From the NCBI GenBank assembly GCA_947498845.1, contig CANMLX010000038.1, positions 1 through 43,217 of the forward strand: a stretch of 43,217 nt of DNA, read 5' to 3'. This document shows positions 18,147-26,733 of the stretch, one piece after another; position 1 is the stretch's first letter, and every line of letters starts with the position of its first letter. A program made the position numbers and the translations under genes. Source of the stretch: an uncultured Flavobacteriaceae bacterium. GTDB taxonomy: Bacteria > Bacteroidota > Bacteroidia > Flavobacteriales > Flavobacteriaceae. The notes under the pieces were generated by a model. That model was not told the origin of the DNA. It ran no database searches and was given only the letters and a program-made list of their open reading frames with translations.

Positions 18147-19235
18147 TTATTCAAAATAACTAAACGTCTCTCCTTCTTCAATTTTTAATAAGGTTTCATA
18201 AATTAACTTAATAACATTTTCAACGTCCTCTCTATGAACCATTTCCACGGTAGTATGCATGTAACGTAAGGGTAAGGATATTAATGCAGATGCTACACCA
18301 CCATTACTGTATGCAAAAGCATCGGTATCTGTTCCTGTAGCCCTTGATAAGGCAGAACGTTGAAATGGAATTTCCTTTTCTTCTGCTGTATCGGTAATTA
18401 AATCTCTTAATTTTTGTTGTACCGCAGGGGCATAAGCTACAACTGGTCCTTTTCCTATTTCTAAATGACCAGATTTTTTCTTGTCAATCATAGGTGTTGT
18501 AGTATCGTGAGTCACATCGGTAACTATAGCGACATTAGGTTTAATAGTGTGCGTTATCATTTCTGCTCCTCTTAAACCAATCTCTTCTTGTACTGCATTG
18601 GTTATGTATAGTCCAAAAGGTAATTTCTTTTTGTTTTCTTTCAATAAACGAGCGACCTCTGCAATCATAAAACCTCCCATTCTATTATCCAAAGCACGAC
18701 AAACAAATTTATCTTCATTTAAAACATGAAACTCATCTGGATACGTAATCACACAACCTACATGAACACCTAATTTCTCTACCTCTTCTTTATTAGAACA
18801 ACCACAATCTATAAAAATATTATCTGGTTTTGGAGGTTCTTCTTTTGTTCTACTTCGTGTATGAATCGCTGGCCAACCAAAAACACCTTTTACTATGCCT
18901 TTTTTTGTATGAATATTTACAACTTTACTTGGCGCTATTTGATGATCACTTCCTCCGTTTCTTATAACATAAATAAGACCGTTATCACTTATATAATTAA
19001 CATACCAAGAAATTTCATCGGCATGCCCTTCAATAACTACTTTATATTTTGCTTTGGGGTTTATAACGCCTACAGCAGTCCCGTAAGTGTCTGTAATAAA
19101 TTCGTCTACATATGGTTTAATATAATCCATCCATAACTTTTGTCCATCCCACTCATAACCCGTTGGAGCAGCGTTATTAAGATATTTTTCTAAAAATTTA
19201 ATCGATTTTGTATTAAGAATATTACTTTTTGTCAT
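18147..19235 (-). CDS. M42 family metallopeptidase (glutamyl aminopeptidase type)
   Basis: 362 residues from the ATG at 19235 (MTKSNILNTKS). A GTG at 19256 in the same frame would add seven residues and is less likely. Family features: APTGYEWDGQKLW near the N terminus, the metal ligand region VIEGHADEISWYV (His, Asp), ALDNRMGGFM with the bridging Asp, the acidic VQEEIGLRGAEM (catalytic Glu and ligand) and a late PLRYMHTTVEMVHREDV (His ligand). These binuclear zinc or cobalt aminopeptidases form large cytoplasmic tetrahedral particles that trim peptides. No signal peptide is present. The gene diverges from the DUF4294 gene across about 110 bp. Confidence 0.92.
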   Translation of the reverse strand: MTKSNILNTKSIKFLEKYLNNAAPTGYEWDGQKLWMDYIKPYVDEFITDTYGTAVGVINPKAKYKVVIEGHADEISWYVNYISDNGLIYVIRNGGSDHQIAPSKVVNIHTKKGIVKGVFGWPAIHTRSRTKEEPPKPDNIFIDCGCSNKEEVEKLGVHVGCVITYPDEFHVLNEDKFVCRALDNRMGGFMIAEVARLLKENKKKLPFGLYITNAVQEEIGLRGAEMITHTIKPNVAIVTDVTHDTTTPMIDKKKSGHLEIGKGPVVAYAPAVQQKLRDLITDTAEEKEIPFQRSALSRATGTDTDAFAYSNGGVASALISLPLRYMHTTVEMVHREDVENVIKLIYETLLKIEEGETFSYFE

Positions 19236-19345
19236 ATTTTTATTAATATTTTGCACTAAAATAGTAATATTAAATAGAAAATAAATATTTTAGATTCCGT
19301 AAATTGTTAATTTAGTATTAGACAATACAGCTCCAAAAATTTAGA

Positions 19346-20023
19346 ATGCATTATATAAAATATATTTTTTTATTGTTCCCATTTCTTGTCGCTGCTCAAA
19401 CTAATGAGTTTGAACAAGATAGTACGGATGGAAAATATTTAATTATTAAAGGAGACTCTGTTCCTACTAAATCTATTGATTTAGATAAAGTAATATTACT
19501 TCACAGACTTAAATTTAATGATAAAAAAGAGCGCATTAGATATTTGGTATTAAGGAGAAAAACCATAAAGGTATACCCTTACGCCAAACTAGCTGCAGAT
19601 AGACTAGATTCCCTTAATGTAGAATTAGCTGAAATCAAGAAAAAAAGTAAAAGGAAGAAACATACACGTAAATTACAGAAATATATAGAGGGAGAATTTT
19701 CTGAAGAACTAAAAAAAATGACCCGTACTGAAGGGCAAATTTTAGTAAAATTAATACATAGGCAAACAGGTAAAACTACATTTGACCTTGTAAAAGAACT
19801 CCGCAATGGCTGGCGTGCCTTTTGGTATAGCACCACCGCTTCTATGTTTGATATTGCGCTTAAAAAGGAGTTCGATCCCATGAATGTTGAAGAAGATTAT
19901 TTAATAGAAGACATACTACAACGCTGTTTCCAAAGTGGATTATTGGAAAGGCAACAATCTGCTCTGGATATTCATTTTTACGATTTAACAGACAAATGGT
20001 TGAACAAAAAAATTCAGGATTAA
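19346..20023 (+). CDS. DUF4294 domain-containing exported protein
   Basis: 225 residues with a clear signal peptide (MHYIKYIFLLFPFLVAAQ). The conserved core of this Bacteroidota family is visible: KVYPYAKLAADRLDSLN, a lysine-rich helix (KKKSKRKKHTRKLQKYIE), KKMTRTEGQILVKLIHRQTG and LRNGWRAFWYSTTA. It is probably periplasmic. Function is unknown. Only 3 nt separate it from the TrhA-like membrane protein gene and 12 nt separate that from the acetyltransferase gene, so the three form one transcription unit. Confidence 0.87.
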   Translation: MHYIKYIFLLFPFLVAAQTNEFEQDSTDGKYLIIKGDSVPTKSIDLDKVILLHRLKFNDKKERIRYLVLRRKTIKVYPYAKLAADRLDSLNVELAEIKKKSKRKKHTRKLQKYIEGEFSEELKKMTRTEGQILVKLIHRQTGKTTFDLVKELRNGWRAFWYSTTASMFDIALKKEFDPMNVEEDYLIEDILQRCFQSGLLERQQSALDIHFYDLTDKWLNKKIQD

Positions 20024-20026
20024 CAA

Positions 20027-20653
20027 ATGCGTATTCAAACGCCATTTGAAGAACAACTAAATACTATTTCTCATGCAATTGGTGCCCTATTAGGGATTCT
20101 TGGACTAATACTTTTAATCACTTTCGATTCTAAAAAAACCGAATTTAGTTTAGCAAGTATAATTATATATGGTATTTCTGTTATTACCCTATTTACTGCT
20201 TCAACTTTTTATCATGCAACAAAAAACGAAAAGAAAAAATACCGCTTTAGAATCTTAGATCATATTAGTATTTATCTTTTAATAGCTGGAACCTATACGC
20301 CTGTTACCTTAATTACTTTAGAGCATACCTTAGGCTGGACATTGTTCTACATCGTTTGGGGAATTGCTGTTTTTGGGGTGGTTCTTAAACTATTTTTCAC
20401 AGGTAAGTTTGAAGTATTCTCTACACTACTATATTTAGTAATGGGGTGGTTAATAGTTTTTGACTTCTCTAATCTATCAAATCTAATGGATAGTAATGGT
20501 ATATTACTGCTCTTTGCTGGAGGATTAGCATACACTATTGGTATTATATTTTATGCCTTTGAAAAAATACCATACAATCATGTGATTTGGCATGTATTTG
20601 TTTTAGCTGGTGCTATCTTCCATTACTTAATGGTATTGTTTTATGTGATATAG
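20027..20653 (+). CDS. trhA: Hemolysin III / PAQR family membrane protein (TrhA-like)
   Basis: 208 residues with seven predicted membrane helices. The family hallmarks are present: EEQLNTISHAIGALLGILGL at the start (conserved Ser and His), STFYHATKNEKKKYRFRILDHISIYLLIAGTYTPV (conserved His and Asp), and a C-terminal HVIWHVFVLAGAIFHY with two or three histidines that would complete a zinc site. Despite the hemolysin name, bacterial members are linked to membrane energetics and fluidity rather than toxicity. It is in an operon with DUF4294 and GNAT genes. Confidence 0.92.
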   Translation: MRIQTPFEEQLNTISHAIGALLGILGLILLITFDSKKTEFSLASIIIYGISVITLFTASTFYHATKNEKKKYRFRILDHISIYLLIAGTYTPVTLITLEHTLGWTLFYIVWGIAVFGVVLKLFFTGKFEVFSTLLYLVMGWLIVFDFSNLSNLMDSNGILLLFAGGLAYTIGIIFYAFEKIPYNHVIWHVFVLAGAIFHYLMVLFYVI

Positions 20654-20665
20654 CTTCAACGTCTT

Positions 20666-21283
20666 ATGAGAATAGCCACATTAAACGACAAAAAAACAGT
20701 AGTAGACATTTTATATAGTGCGTTTGTAGATATAAAGATTCCTAACTCAATAAATTTTATCGTAAAACAAGATAAAAAAAGAAATAAACGCTTAAAACAT
20801 CTTATGATGTATTTATTTAACATAGCGCTCTATTTTGGAGAAATAGTGATCTCAGATGATAACAAAGCCTGTATTATTTTACTATTTCCTCATCAGAAAA
20901 AAACAACTTTTAAAACTATTACTTGGGATATTAAACTAGCGATTAAAACTATTGGTTTTAAAAACATACTTAATGTCTTAAAAAGAGAACGAGAACTAAA
21001 AAAGAATCATTTAAAAACACCTCATATTCATCCAATAATTATGGGCGTAAAAAAAGAATACCAAGGCAAAGGTTGTGGTCCCAGATTAATTAACAAAGCT
21101 TTTAATCATTATACTAACAATAAGCTTCCTATTATTATAGAAACAACAGACCCTTCTAATTTAAAATTGTATAAAAAATTTGGTTTTAATATTATTAAAG
21201 AAACCAAAAGTTTAAACTACCCTTTATTTTTTCTAAAAAAAGAAATCCTCGATTATCCCCTGGCTTCAAAAAGCTTTAAATGA
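20666..21283 (+). CDS. GNAT family N-acetyltransferase
   Basis: 205 residues. The acetyl-CoA-binding loop typical of GNAT enzymes is visible as IIMGVKKEYQGKGCGPRLINKAF (Q/R-x-x-G-x-G/A pattern) around residues 125-147, followed by the late strand and helix IIIETTDPSNLKLYKKFGF. The N-terminal part is lysine-rich and less conserved. The substrate cannot be told. It is the last gene of the DUF4294-TrhA-GNAT unit. Its 3' end overlaps the convergent truncated haemoglobin gene by 31 bp. Confidence 0.85.
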   Translation: MRIATLNDKKTVVDILYSAFVDIKIPNSINFIVKQDKKRNKRLKHLMMYLFNIALYFGEIVISDDNKACIILLFPHQKKTTFKTITWDIKLAIKTIGFKNILNVLKRERELKKNHLKTPHIHPIIMGVKKEYQGKGCGPRLINKAFNHYTNNKLPIIIETTDPSNLKLYKKFGFNIIKETKSLNYPLFFLKKEILDYPLASKSFK

Positions 21284-21666
21284 ATAAAAGTTCCCATTTT
21301 TCTAGCGCGCTGTTTGGCATTTTCGGCATAATCGCCTTTAAAGAGTTCATCTATAGTTTTTATCCATAGGTTTAACCAAAGTCCAAAATGTTGTTCAGTT
21401 ATTGTGTTGTCATGAGTGTTATCAACATCTATATGGGCCTTAATAGGATCACCTTTATATCTCGTTTTTAAAAATATACTGGACTCCCAAAATGTAGTAA
21501 GTCTTTCTAAATGGTCATCCCAATTTTTTATAGTATCATTAAAAAATGGCCCCAATACCAAATGAGTTCTCACTTTTACATAAAACGAACTCACCAATAA
21601 ATGAATATCTTCTCGTGAATTAATATCTCTTTTCATCTGTTCATTTTTATTTTTTTTTAAGGTCAT
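21253..21666 (-). CDS. Group III truncated haemoglobin
   Basis: 137 residues. Family words are INSREDIHLLVSSFYVKVRTHLVLGPFF at the start, WDDHLERLTTFWESSIF and EQHFGLWLNLWIKTIDELF with the likely proximal histidine (His in EQHF), and KQRARKMGTFIH near the end. The protein binds haem, and group III members are generally linked to oxygen or nitric oxide chemistry. The start at 21666 is supported by AAAGG six bases upstream on the - strand; Met11 is an alternative. The gene is convergent with the acetyltransferase gene and overlaps its end. Confidence 0.88.
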   Translation of the reverse strand: MTLKKNKNEQMKRDINSREDIHLLVSSFYVKVRTHLVLGPFFNDTIKNWDDHLERLTTFWESSIFLKTRYKGDPIKAHIDVDNTHDNTITEQHFGLWLNLWIKTIDELFKGDYAENAKQRARKMGTFIHLKLFEARG

Positions 21667-21959
21667 ATGTGACCTTTGATGTTAAAAATAATCATTCCGC
21701 TTTGTGCCTAAAAATTTAAACACGGATGTTTCATCTTATAAGCAAAGATAGAGCTATCTGCTTTCCAATACCAATTCCCAGATGAATTTACTGAGTTAAA
21801 AGTGCCTTTTAAAATTCTATTTCAACATAAAAAAAGAACCGTATCTACAGCTATGTTTATTTTTTCTGTATCATATAATTCCAAAATTCATCATTTTACT
21901 TTGCAGTAAATTCATTTAAGAATTGGTATAAAATGATAATACTTGCTTATTTTAGCGCT

Positions 21960-22727
21960 ATGATTTTCGTAACACTTCTAGGTGCTGGTAATGTAGCCTC
22001 TCATTTATTTAAATCTTTTAGCGCTTCAAAACAAATTACTATTAAACAATGGTATAATAGAAGTATTGAAGCTATTGATACACATAAGAACAACGTTGCT
22101 ATTACTAGTGACATTAACGCTTTAGAAGAAGCCGATGTTTATATTATAGCTGTAAGTGATGATGCTATTACTAATGTAGCTTCTCAACTACCATTTAAAA
22201 ATAGACTCGTAGTACATACTTCTGGAAGCGTTAACATTCATGATTTACATAAAAAGCATAGACGCGGCGTATTTTATCCGTTGCAAACCTTTAGCAAAAC
22301 AGCACAATTAGATTTTGCTAACGTGCCTATTTGTATAGAAACAATCGATAAAAAAGATTATCAAACCCTTAAAACACTAGCTCTGGAATTAGGAAGCCCA
22401 GTAAAAAAGGTAAATAGTGATCAAAGAAGAACACTACATCTTGCTGCAGTTTTTGTAAATAATTTTACAAATCAGCTTTATAGAATAGCTCATGAAATTA
22501 CAGAATCTGAAGCTGCTGAATTTGATTTACTAAAACCATTAATACTTGAAACAGCAAAAAAAGTACAAGATACATCGCCATATATGGCACAAACAGGCCC
22601 AGCAAAACGTAACGATGTTAAAACATTAAAGAAACATTTAGCGCTTATAAAAAAGGAAGAACACAAAGATATATATAACCTACTAACACAATCCATACAA
22701 AACACACATGGGAGAAAAAAGCTATAA
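21960..22727 (+). CDS. Rossmann-like and DUF2520 domain-containing protein
   Basis: 255 residues from the ATG at 21960, which puts the dinucleotide-binding motif VTLLGAGNVASHLF directly at the N terminus as in relatives; a frame from 21933 adds nine unsupported residues. The N-terminal half is NADP-binding and resembles pyrroline-5-carboxylate reductase or ketopantoate reductase (VYIIAVSDDAI, VVHTSGSVNI). The C-terminal half is the DUF2520 helical domain (RRTLHLAAVFVNNFTNQLY, TGPAKRNDVKTLKKHL). The substrate is unknown. It overlaps the KdsC-like phosphatase gene by 20 bp, starting a five-gene operon. Confidence 0.88.
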   Translation: MIFVTLLGAGNVASHLFKSFSASKQITIKQWYNRSIEAIDTHKNNVAITSDINALEEADVYIIAVSDDAITNVASQLPFKNRLVVHTSGSVNIHDLHKKHRRGVFYPLQTFSKTAQLDFANVPICIETIDKKDYQTLKTLALELGSPVKKVNSDQRRTLHLAAVFVNNFTNQLYRIAHEITESEAAEFDLLKPLILETAKKVQDTSPYMAQTGPAKRNDVKTLKKHLALIKKEEHKDIYNLLTQSIQNTHGRKKL

Positions 22728-23238
22728 AGAATATTTAAACCATATTACCACATTTATTTTTGATGTCGATGGCGTTCTAACCGACGGCACTGTTCATATT
22801 ACAGCTACAGGTGATTTATTAAGAACCATGAATATTAAAGATGGTTATGCATTAAAAACTGCTGTAAACAAAGGTTACAATGTTTGTATTATCTCTGGAG
22901 GAAGTAATGAAGGTGTTAAACTACGTCTTAAAGGATTAGGAATAAAAGATATTTTTTTAGGAGCTCATAATAAAATTGATCCATTAGATGAGTATTTAAC
23001 TTCCAAAAGCTTAAAACCAGAAAATGTGCTTTATATGGGGGATGATATCCCAGATTTCCCTGTAATGAAAAAAGTAGGCTTGCCGTGTTGCCCTCAAGAC
23101 GCTGTACCTGAAATAAAAGCAATTTCAAAGTACGTATCGCATAAAAAAGGAGGTAAAGGAGCCGCTCGCGATGTTATTGAGCAAGTACTTAAAGTTCAGG
23201 GAAAATGGAATGGTAATTTTGGTGCTAAATACGACTAA
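22708..23238 (+). CDS. kdsC: HAD family hydrolase, KdsC-like (3-deoxy-D-manno-octulosonate 8-phosphate phosphatase type)
   Basis: 176 residues. HAD motif I is FDVDGVLTDG (nucleophile Asp plus acid/base Asp), motif II is in IISGGSNEGVKLRL, motif III lysine is in AHNKIDPLDEYL, and motif IV is YMGDDIPDFPVMKKVGLP. Short length without a cap domain and the KGGKGAARDVIEQVL tail are typical of the tetrameric KdsC group, which makes free Kdo for the lipopolysaccharide core. The gene overlaps the DUF2520 gene and precedes a UbiA-type gene. A related sugar phosphate is possible, since no other Kdo gene is in view. Confidence 0.87.
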   Translation: MGEKSYKEYLNHITTFIFDVDGVLTDGTVHITATGDLLRTMNIKDGYALKTAVNKGYNVCIISGGSNEGVKLRLKGLGIKDIFLGAHNKIDPLDEYLTSKSLKPENVLYMGDDIPDFPVMKKVGLPCCPQDAVPEIKAISKYVSHKKGGKGAARDVIEQVLKVQGKWNGNFGAKYD

Positions 23239-23264
23239 TGTTAGTTGTTAGAAATATATAAATT

Positions 23265-24179
23265 TTGAATTTTCTAAATCTTATACGCTGGAAAAATTTA
23301 GTAATGATTGTAATTATGCAATTATTAGTAAAATATGCGTTATTTGAACCTTTTGGCGTAAGTACTAGTTTAAATGGATTAGGTATCACTATTTTAATTC
23401 TTGCTACCGTTTGTATAGCCGCAGCTGGCAATATTATAAATGATATTTACGATATTGAAACAGACACTATTAACAAACCTGAAAAAGTAATAGTTGGAAA
23501 ATCGGTTTCCGAAAAAAATGCTTATACCCTTTTTATAGCTTTTAACCTTATAGGAGTTGGCTTGGGATATTATGTATCAAGCTTAGTTGATAGAAGCGCT
23601 TTTTTTTCAATTTTTGTGTTAATTTCTGCATTATTATACATGTATGCTTCATACTTAAAACCAATGCTTATTATAGGTAATATAGTTATTTCTGCTCTTG
23701 TAGCTTTTAGTATCCTTATTGTTGGTTTATTTGAACTTATGCCTGCTATTACTTCTTTTAATAAGGAAATTCAATTCTCATTTTTTAGAATACTTTTGGA
23801 TTATGCCCTATTTGCATTTAGTATAAACCTATTAAGAGAAATCGCTAAAGATATTGAGGACATAGATGGTGATCATAAAGCAGGTATGAACACTTTGCCT
23901 ATTATAATTGGCAGTGAACGTGCTAAAAACGTTTTAATAAGTCTAAACTTTATTCCACTGGCTTTTCTAATTCACTATATTGTTTTTGAATTGTATAGAC
24001 AACCAATAGCAGTAGGCTATTTTTTACTTTTAGTTATTGGTCCATTAATCTATATTACCATAAAAATATTTAGTGCTAGCACAAAAAAAGACTTCAAGCA
24101 TATTAGTAATACGTATAAACTAGTCCTCTTTTCTGGAATGCTTTCATTACTTTTATACAAGTACGTAATTTTAAAGTAA
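23265..24179 (+). CDS. UbiA family prenyltransferase
   Basis: 304 residues with about eight membrane helices. Both aspartate-rich motifs of the UbiA superfamily are intact: NDIYDIETDTINKPEKVI (about 66-83) and DIEDIDGDHKAGMNTLPIIIG (about 196-216). The frame has no ATG upstream of residue 14; it follows an in-frame TAA at 23259, leaving TTG at 23265 (or ATT at 23262) as start, so translation starts at a weak codon or only at Met14. Starting at Met14 would cut the conserved LIRWKNL segment, so I favour TTG. Family members use geranylgeranyl or similar donors; archaeal-type lipid ether, quinone or other acceptors are possible. Its stop overlaps the maf start by one base. Confidence 0.88.
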   Translation: MNFLNLIRWKNLVMIVIMQLLVKYALFEPFGVSTSLNGLGITILILATVCIAAAGNIINDIYDIETDTINKPEKVIVGKSVSEKNAYTLFIAFNLIGVGLGYYVSSLVDRSAFFSIFVLISALLYMYASYLKPMLIIGNIVISALVAFSILIVGLFELMPAITSFNKEIQFSFFRILLDYALFAFSINLLREIAKDIEDIDGDHKAGMNTLPIIIGSERAKNVLISLNFIPLAFLIHYIVFELYRQPIAVGYFLLLVIGPLIYITIKIFSASTKKDFKHISNTYKLVLFSGMLSLLLYKYVILK

Positions 24180-24769
24180 TGCTTAACGACAAATTAAAAA
24201 ACTACCATATAATTCTCGCTTCGGGATCACCAAGAAGACAAGCTTTTTTTAAAGCTTTGGGATTAGATTTCGAAATTCGTTTAAAATCAATAAAAGAAGA
24301 ATATCCGCCACGTTTAACACATTTTGAAATTTGCAACTATTTGGCGCAACTAAAAGCTTTACCTTACAAAGAAGAATTACAACCAAACGATATTTTAATC
24401 ACTAGTGATACGATTGTTTGGCATAAAAATAAAGCTATAGGTAAACCTAAAGATGAGAATGATGCTTTTAGTATATTAAAATCCTTAAGTAATTCAACAC
24501 ATGATGTAATTACATCGGTATGCTTTACGACAAAAGATTATGAGAAAACGCTTCATAACATTACTAAAGTGACCTTTAAAACGCTAACAGAACAAGAAAT
24601 TAACTATTATATAAATACTTATAAGCCATTTGATAAAGCAGGTGCATATGGTATTCAGGATTGGATAGGACAAATTGGGGTCACTAAAATAGAAGGCTCT
24701 TACTTTAATGTTATGGGACTCCCTATCCACTTAGTATACAGAACGTTAAATAACATTGCCAACCAATAA
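24179..24769 (+). CDS. maf: Maf family nucleoside-triphosphate pyrophosphatase
   Basis: 196 residues. Family signature ILASGSPRRQAFFKALGLDF at the N terminus, then ITSDTIVWHKNKAIGKPKDENDA (catalytic Asp region), SNSTHDVITSVCF, and YKPFDKAGAYGIQDWIGQIGVTKIEGSYFNVMGLP (conserved KAGaYgiQ and GlP). Maf proteins remove pyrophosphate from non-canonical or modified nucleoside triphosphates (dTTP/UTP or m7GTP subfamilies) in the cytoplasm. The ATG overlaps the stop of the prenyltransferase gene (TAATG), implying translational coupling. Confidence 0.94.
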   Translation: MLNDKLKNYHIILASGSPRRQAFFKALGLDFEIRLKSIKEEYPPRLTHFEICNYLAQLKALPYKEELQPNDILITSDTIVWHKNKAIGKPKDENDAFSILKSLSNSTHDVITSVCFTTKDYEKTLHNITKVTFKTLTEQEINYYINTYKPFDKAGAYGIQDWIGQIGVTKIEGSYFNVMGLPIHLVYRTLNNIANQ

Positions 24770-24803
24770 CTAATTCGTAACTTTATTGAAAACTACCAAT
24801 TCA

Positions 24804-25748
24804 ATGGAAACTTCTTTTAAACCCAGTATAATTTGCGCTTATATTTTAGGCTTACTTTTATGTTTTATTTCTTGTAAAAAAGAGCCTCATTCAGAAAAAT
24901 TATTAGCTGTTAATACAGTACCTACGTTAACTAATATGGTTACCAGTGAAAAACCATTACCTGAAGCATTCAAAGACTATTGGTATTCAGGTAAAGCAGA
25001 AATAACATCTTATAAATTAGAACAGGCACGTTATGGAGAAATTAGAACAGGAAAAGCTGTTTTAATTTATGTTACTGAAGATTTTTTACCAAAAATTCAA
25101 GTTAAAGCAGATCATCAAAATAACAACAATATTCCTGTATTGAAATTAAATGCTACTAAAAAATTTAACACAGGAATATACCCTTATTCAATTATGCAAA
25201 GCACCTTTTATCCTGTTGCAAATAACAAGCATGCTATAAAACTATCCAGCTCTATGCAAGAATGGTGTGGTCATGCCTACACACAATTAAATAATAAGAC
25301 ACAATTCGAAATTATGTCTCATTCATATTTTGAAGGTGAAGCCGATGAAAGTTTTAAACTTCAAAAAGCCATTTTAGAAAACGAATTGTGGACGCAATTA
25401 CGTATTGATCCAAAATCACTACCTCTTGGAAATTTAAATGTAATACCCTCTTTTGAATATAGTAGATTAAAACATATACCTATAAAAGCTTATACAACTA
25501 AAGCAACTTTAAACAACAATATCTATACCCTAAATTATCCAGAACTTAACAGAACATTAGCAATAACTTTCAATCTAAATTTCCCTTATGATATTATAAG
25601 TTGGGAAGAAACTTTTAAAAGTGGTTTTGGCAGTAATGCCAAAAAGTTAGTCACTAAAGCTAGTAGAATAAAAACAATAAAATCAGCTTATTGGACTAAA
25701 AACCATAACAAGCACCAAAATCTAAGAGATACACTTCAACTTAATTAA
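24804..25748 (+). CDS. Predicted lipoprotein of unknown function
   Basis: 314 residues from the ATG at 24804; an in-frame TTG at 24786 is less likely. A lipoprotein signal is present (IICAYILGLLLCFISC). The body has no family I recognise. Visible conserved-looking words are FKDYWYSGKAEITSYKLEQARYGE, YPYSIMQSTFYPVANN, MQEWCGHAYTQL and SHSYFEGEADESF, suggesting a folded beta-rich domain. It follows maf by 34 nt and is probably co-transcribed. Relatives next to maf may carry Maf-type names by proximity, but nothing in this sequence resembles Maf. Confidence 0.8.
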   Translation: METSFKPSIICAYILGLLLCFISCKKEPHSEKLLAVNTVPTLTNMVTSEKPLPEAFKDYWYSGKAEITSYKLEQARYGEIRTGKAVLIYVTEDFLPKIQVKADHQNNNNIPVLKLNATKKFNTGIYPYSIMQSTFYPVANNKHAIKLSSSMQEWCGHAYTQLNNKTQFEIMSHSYFEGEADESFKLQKAILENELWTQLRIDPKSLPLGNLNVIPSFEYSRLKHIPIKAYTTKATLNNNIYTLNYPELNRTLAITFNLNFPYDIISWEETFKSGFGSNAKKLVTKASRIKTIKSAYWTKNHNKHQNLRDTLQLN

Positions 25749-25856
25749 AACAAAAACTCCTAATTTCTTGTAAAGAAAACAAACTTTTATCGACAAATAT
25801 CTTATTAATATTGAATAATTAGTAAGTATATTATAGTTCTTTACTTCTTATAAAAA

Positions 25857-25917
25857 TATTTTTGTTAATAATTTACAAATCTAACAACCGTACAACCATC
25901 ATGTTACGTATATAATA
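25857..25917 (+). promoter_or_regulatory. Possible promoter and Crp/Fnr-like half-matching palindrome upstream of the crp-type gene
   Basis: TATTTTTG (25857-25864) fits TAnnTTTG. TGTTACGTATATAATA (25902-25917) resembles TGTTA-N6-TAACA with one mismatch in the second arm, the same form as the perfect site at 26662-26677. It would fit autoregulation, but the region is very AT-rich and chance matches are likely. Confidence 0.35.
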
Positions 25918-25989
25918 AAGAATTTTAAATTTTCTATAAAATTTATTGTTTAAAAATACATGATGTTGGACTAATTAAAGCCTAAAAGA

Positions 25990-26661
25990 ATGAAGTCTGT
26001 TTGGTTTTTTGAAGATGCTAATCTTTTTAACATACTTTGTCCTCATAAGTTTAAAGCTTACAAAAAGGGACACGACTTTGATGCTTACAAAAAGCAAGAT
26101 TATATATATTTTGAAGATGACTCTGCTAACAAAATATACTTAATAGAAAAAGGGAAAGTAAAAATTGGATATTACAATGAAGAAGGTGATGAAATAGTTA
26201 AAGCTATTTTAACACGTGGCGAATTGTTTGGAGAAACTGCCATATTTGGGGATTCAAAACGAGACGAATTCGCTCAATCTGTAGATAATAAAACTAGTAT
26301 TTGCCCTATATCTGTAGAAACCATGCATGAATTAATGCGAGATAACAAAACATTTAGTTTTAAAGTATATAAATTTATTGGTCTTAAGCTAAAAAGACTA
26401 GAACGACGCTTACAGCTACTCCTATTTAAAGATACTAAAACAAGACTTTTAGAATTTTTACATGAATTATGTACAGATTATGGTTACGATTGTGAAAAAA
26501 CAGGTGATAAAATTATTCAACACCCCTATACTCAAAAAGAAATAGCATCCTTAATTGGTACTTCCAGACCTACACTTAATATTCTTTTAAAGGAATTAAA
26601 AGAAGAAAATATAATTGCTTTTTCTCGTAAAGAAATAAGAATACACGAAAATATTGCTTAG
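25990..26661 (+). CDS. Crp/Fnr family transcriptional regulator
   Basis: 223 residues. An N-terminal cyclic-nucleotide-binding-type beta-roll (IYLIEKGKVKIGYYNEEGDE, RGELFGETAIFGD) is followed by the long dimer helix (KLKRLERRLQLLLFKDTKTRLLEFL) and a C-terminal winged helix with recognition helix IASLIGTSRPTLNILLKEL. There is no N-terminal cysteine cluster of Fnr type, and the cAMP-contact residues are not evident, so the signal is unknown. A perfect TGTTAG/CTAACA inverted repeat lies directly after its stop codon, in front of the next gene, which is a good candidate target. Confidence 0.93.
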   Translation: MKSVWFFEDANLFNILCPHKFKAYKKGHDFDAYKKQDYIYFEDDSANKIYLIEKGKVKIGYYNEEGDEIVKAILTRGELFGETAIFGDSKRDEFAQSVDNKTSICPISVETMHELMRDNKTFSFKVYKFIGLKLKRLERRLQLLLFKDTKTRLLEFLHELCTDYGYDCEKTGDKIIQHPYTQKEIASLIGTSRPTLNILLKELKEENIIAFSRKEIRIHENIA

Positions 26662-26677
26662 TGTTAGATAGCTAACA
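26662..26677. promoter_or_regulatory. Crp/Fnr-type operator-like palindrome
   Basis: TGTTAG-ATAG-CTAACA is a perfect 6+6 inverted repeat starting one base after the crp-type stop codon. Its centre is about 41 bp upstream of the start site expected from the -7 box at 26699, the normal position of a class II activator site. A weak terminator is an alternative reading because a T-rich stretch follows. Confidence 0.55.
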
Positions 26678-26698
26678 TTTTATTTAATCTGGATCATA

Positions 26699-26706
26699 TA
26701 ATTTTG
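26699..26706 (+). promoter_or_regulatory. Bacteroidota -7 box of the two-lobed lipoprotein gene
   Basis: TAATTTTG exactly fits TAnnTTTG and lies about 28 bp before the first ATG of the next gene. No -33 TTG is present at the usual distance, as expected for an activator-dependent promoter. Confidence 0.6.
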
Positions 26707-26733
26707 TTCAATAACAAATTGATAAAAAATTAT

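Noticed and set aside
21746..21759. AGATAG-AG-CTATCT dyad upstream of the haemoglobin gene as an NO or oxygen regulator site
   Set aside because: It is short, does not match the TGTTA-N6-TAACA form seen near the Crp/Fnr gene, and is expected by chance in AT-rich sequence.
24804..25748. Maf / septum formation inhibitor label for the lipoprotein after maf
   Set aside because: The protein has a lipobox and none of the Maf motifs, which are all in the gene just upstream.
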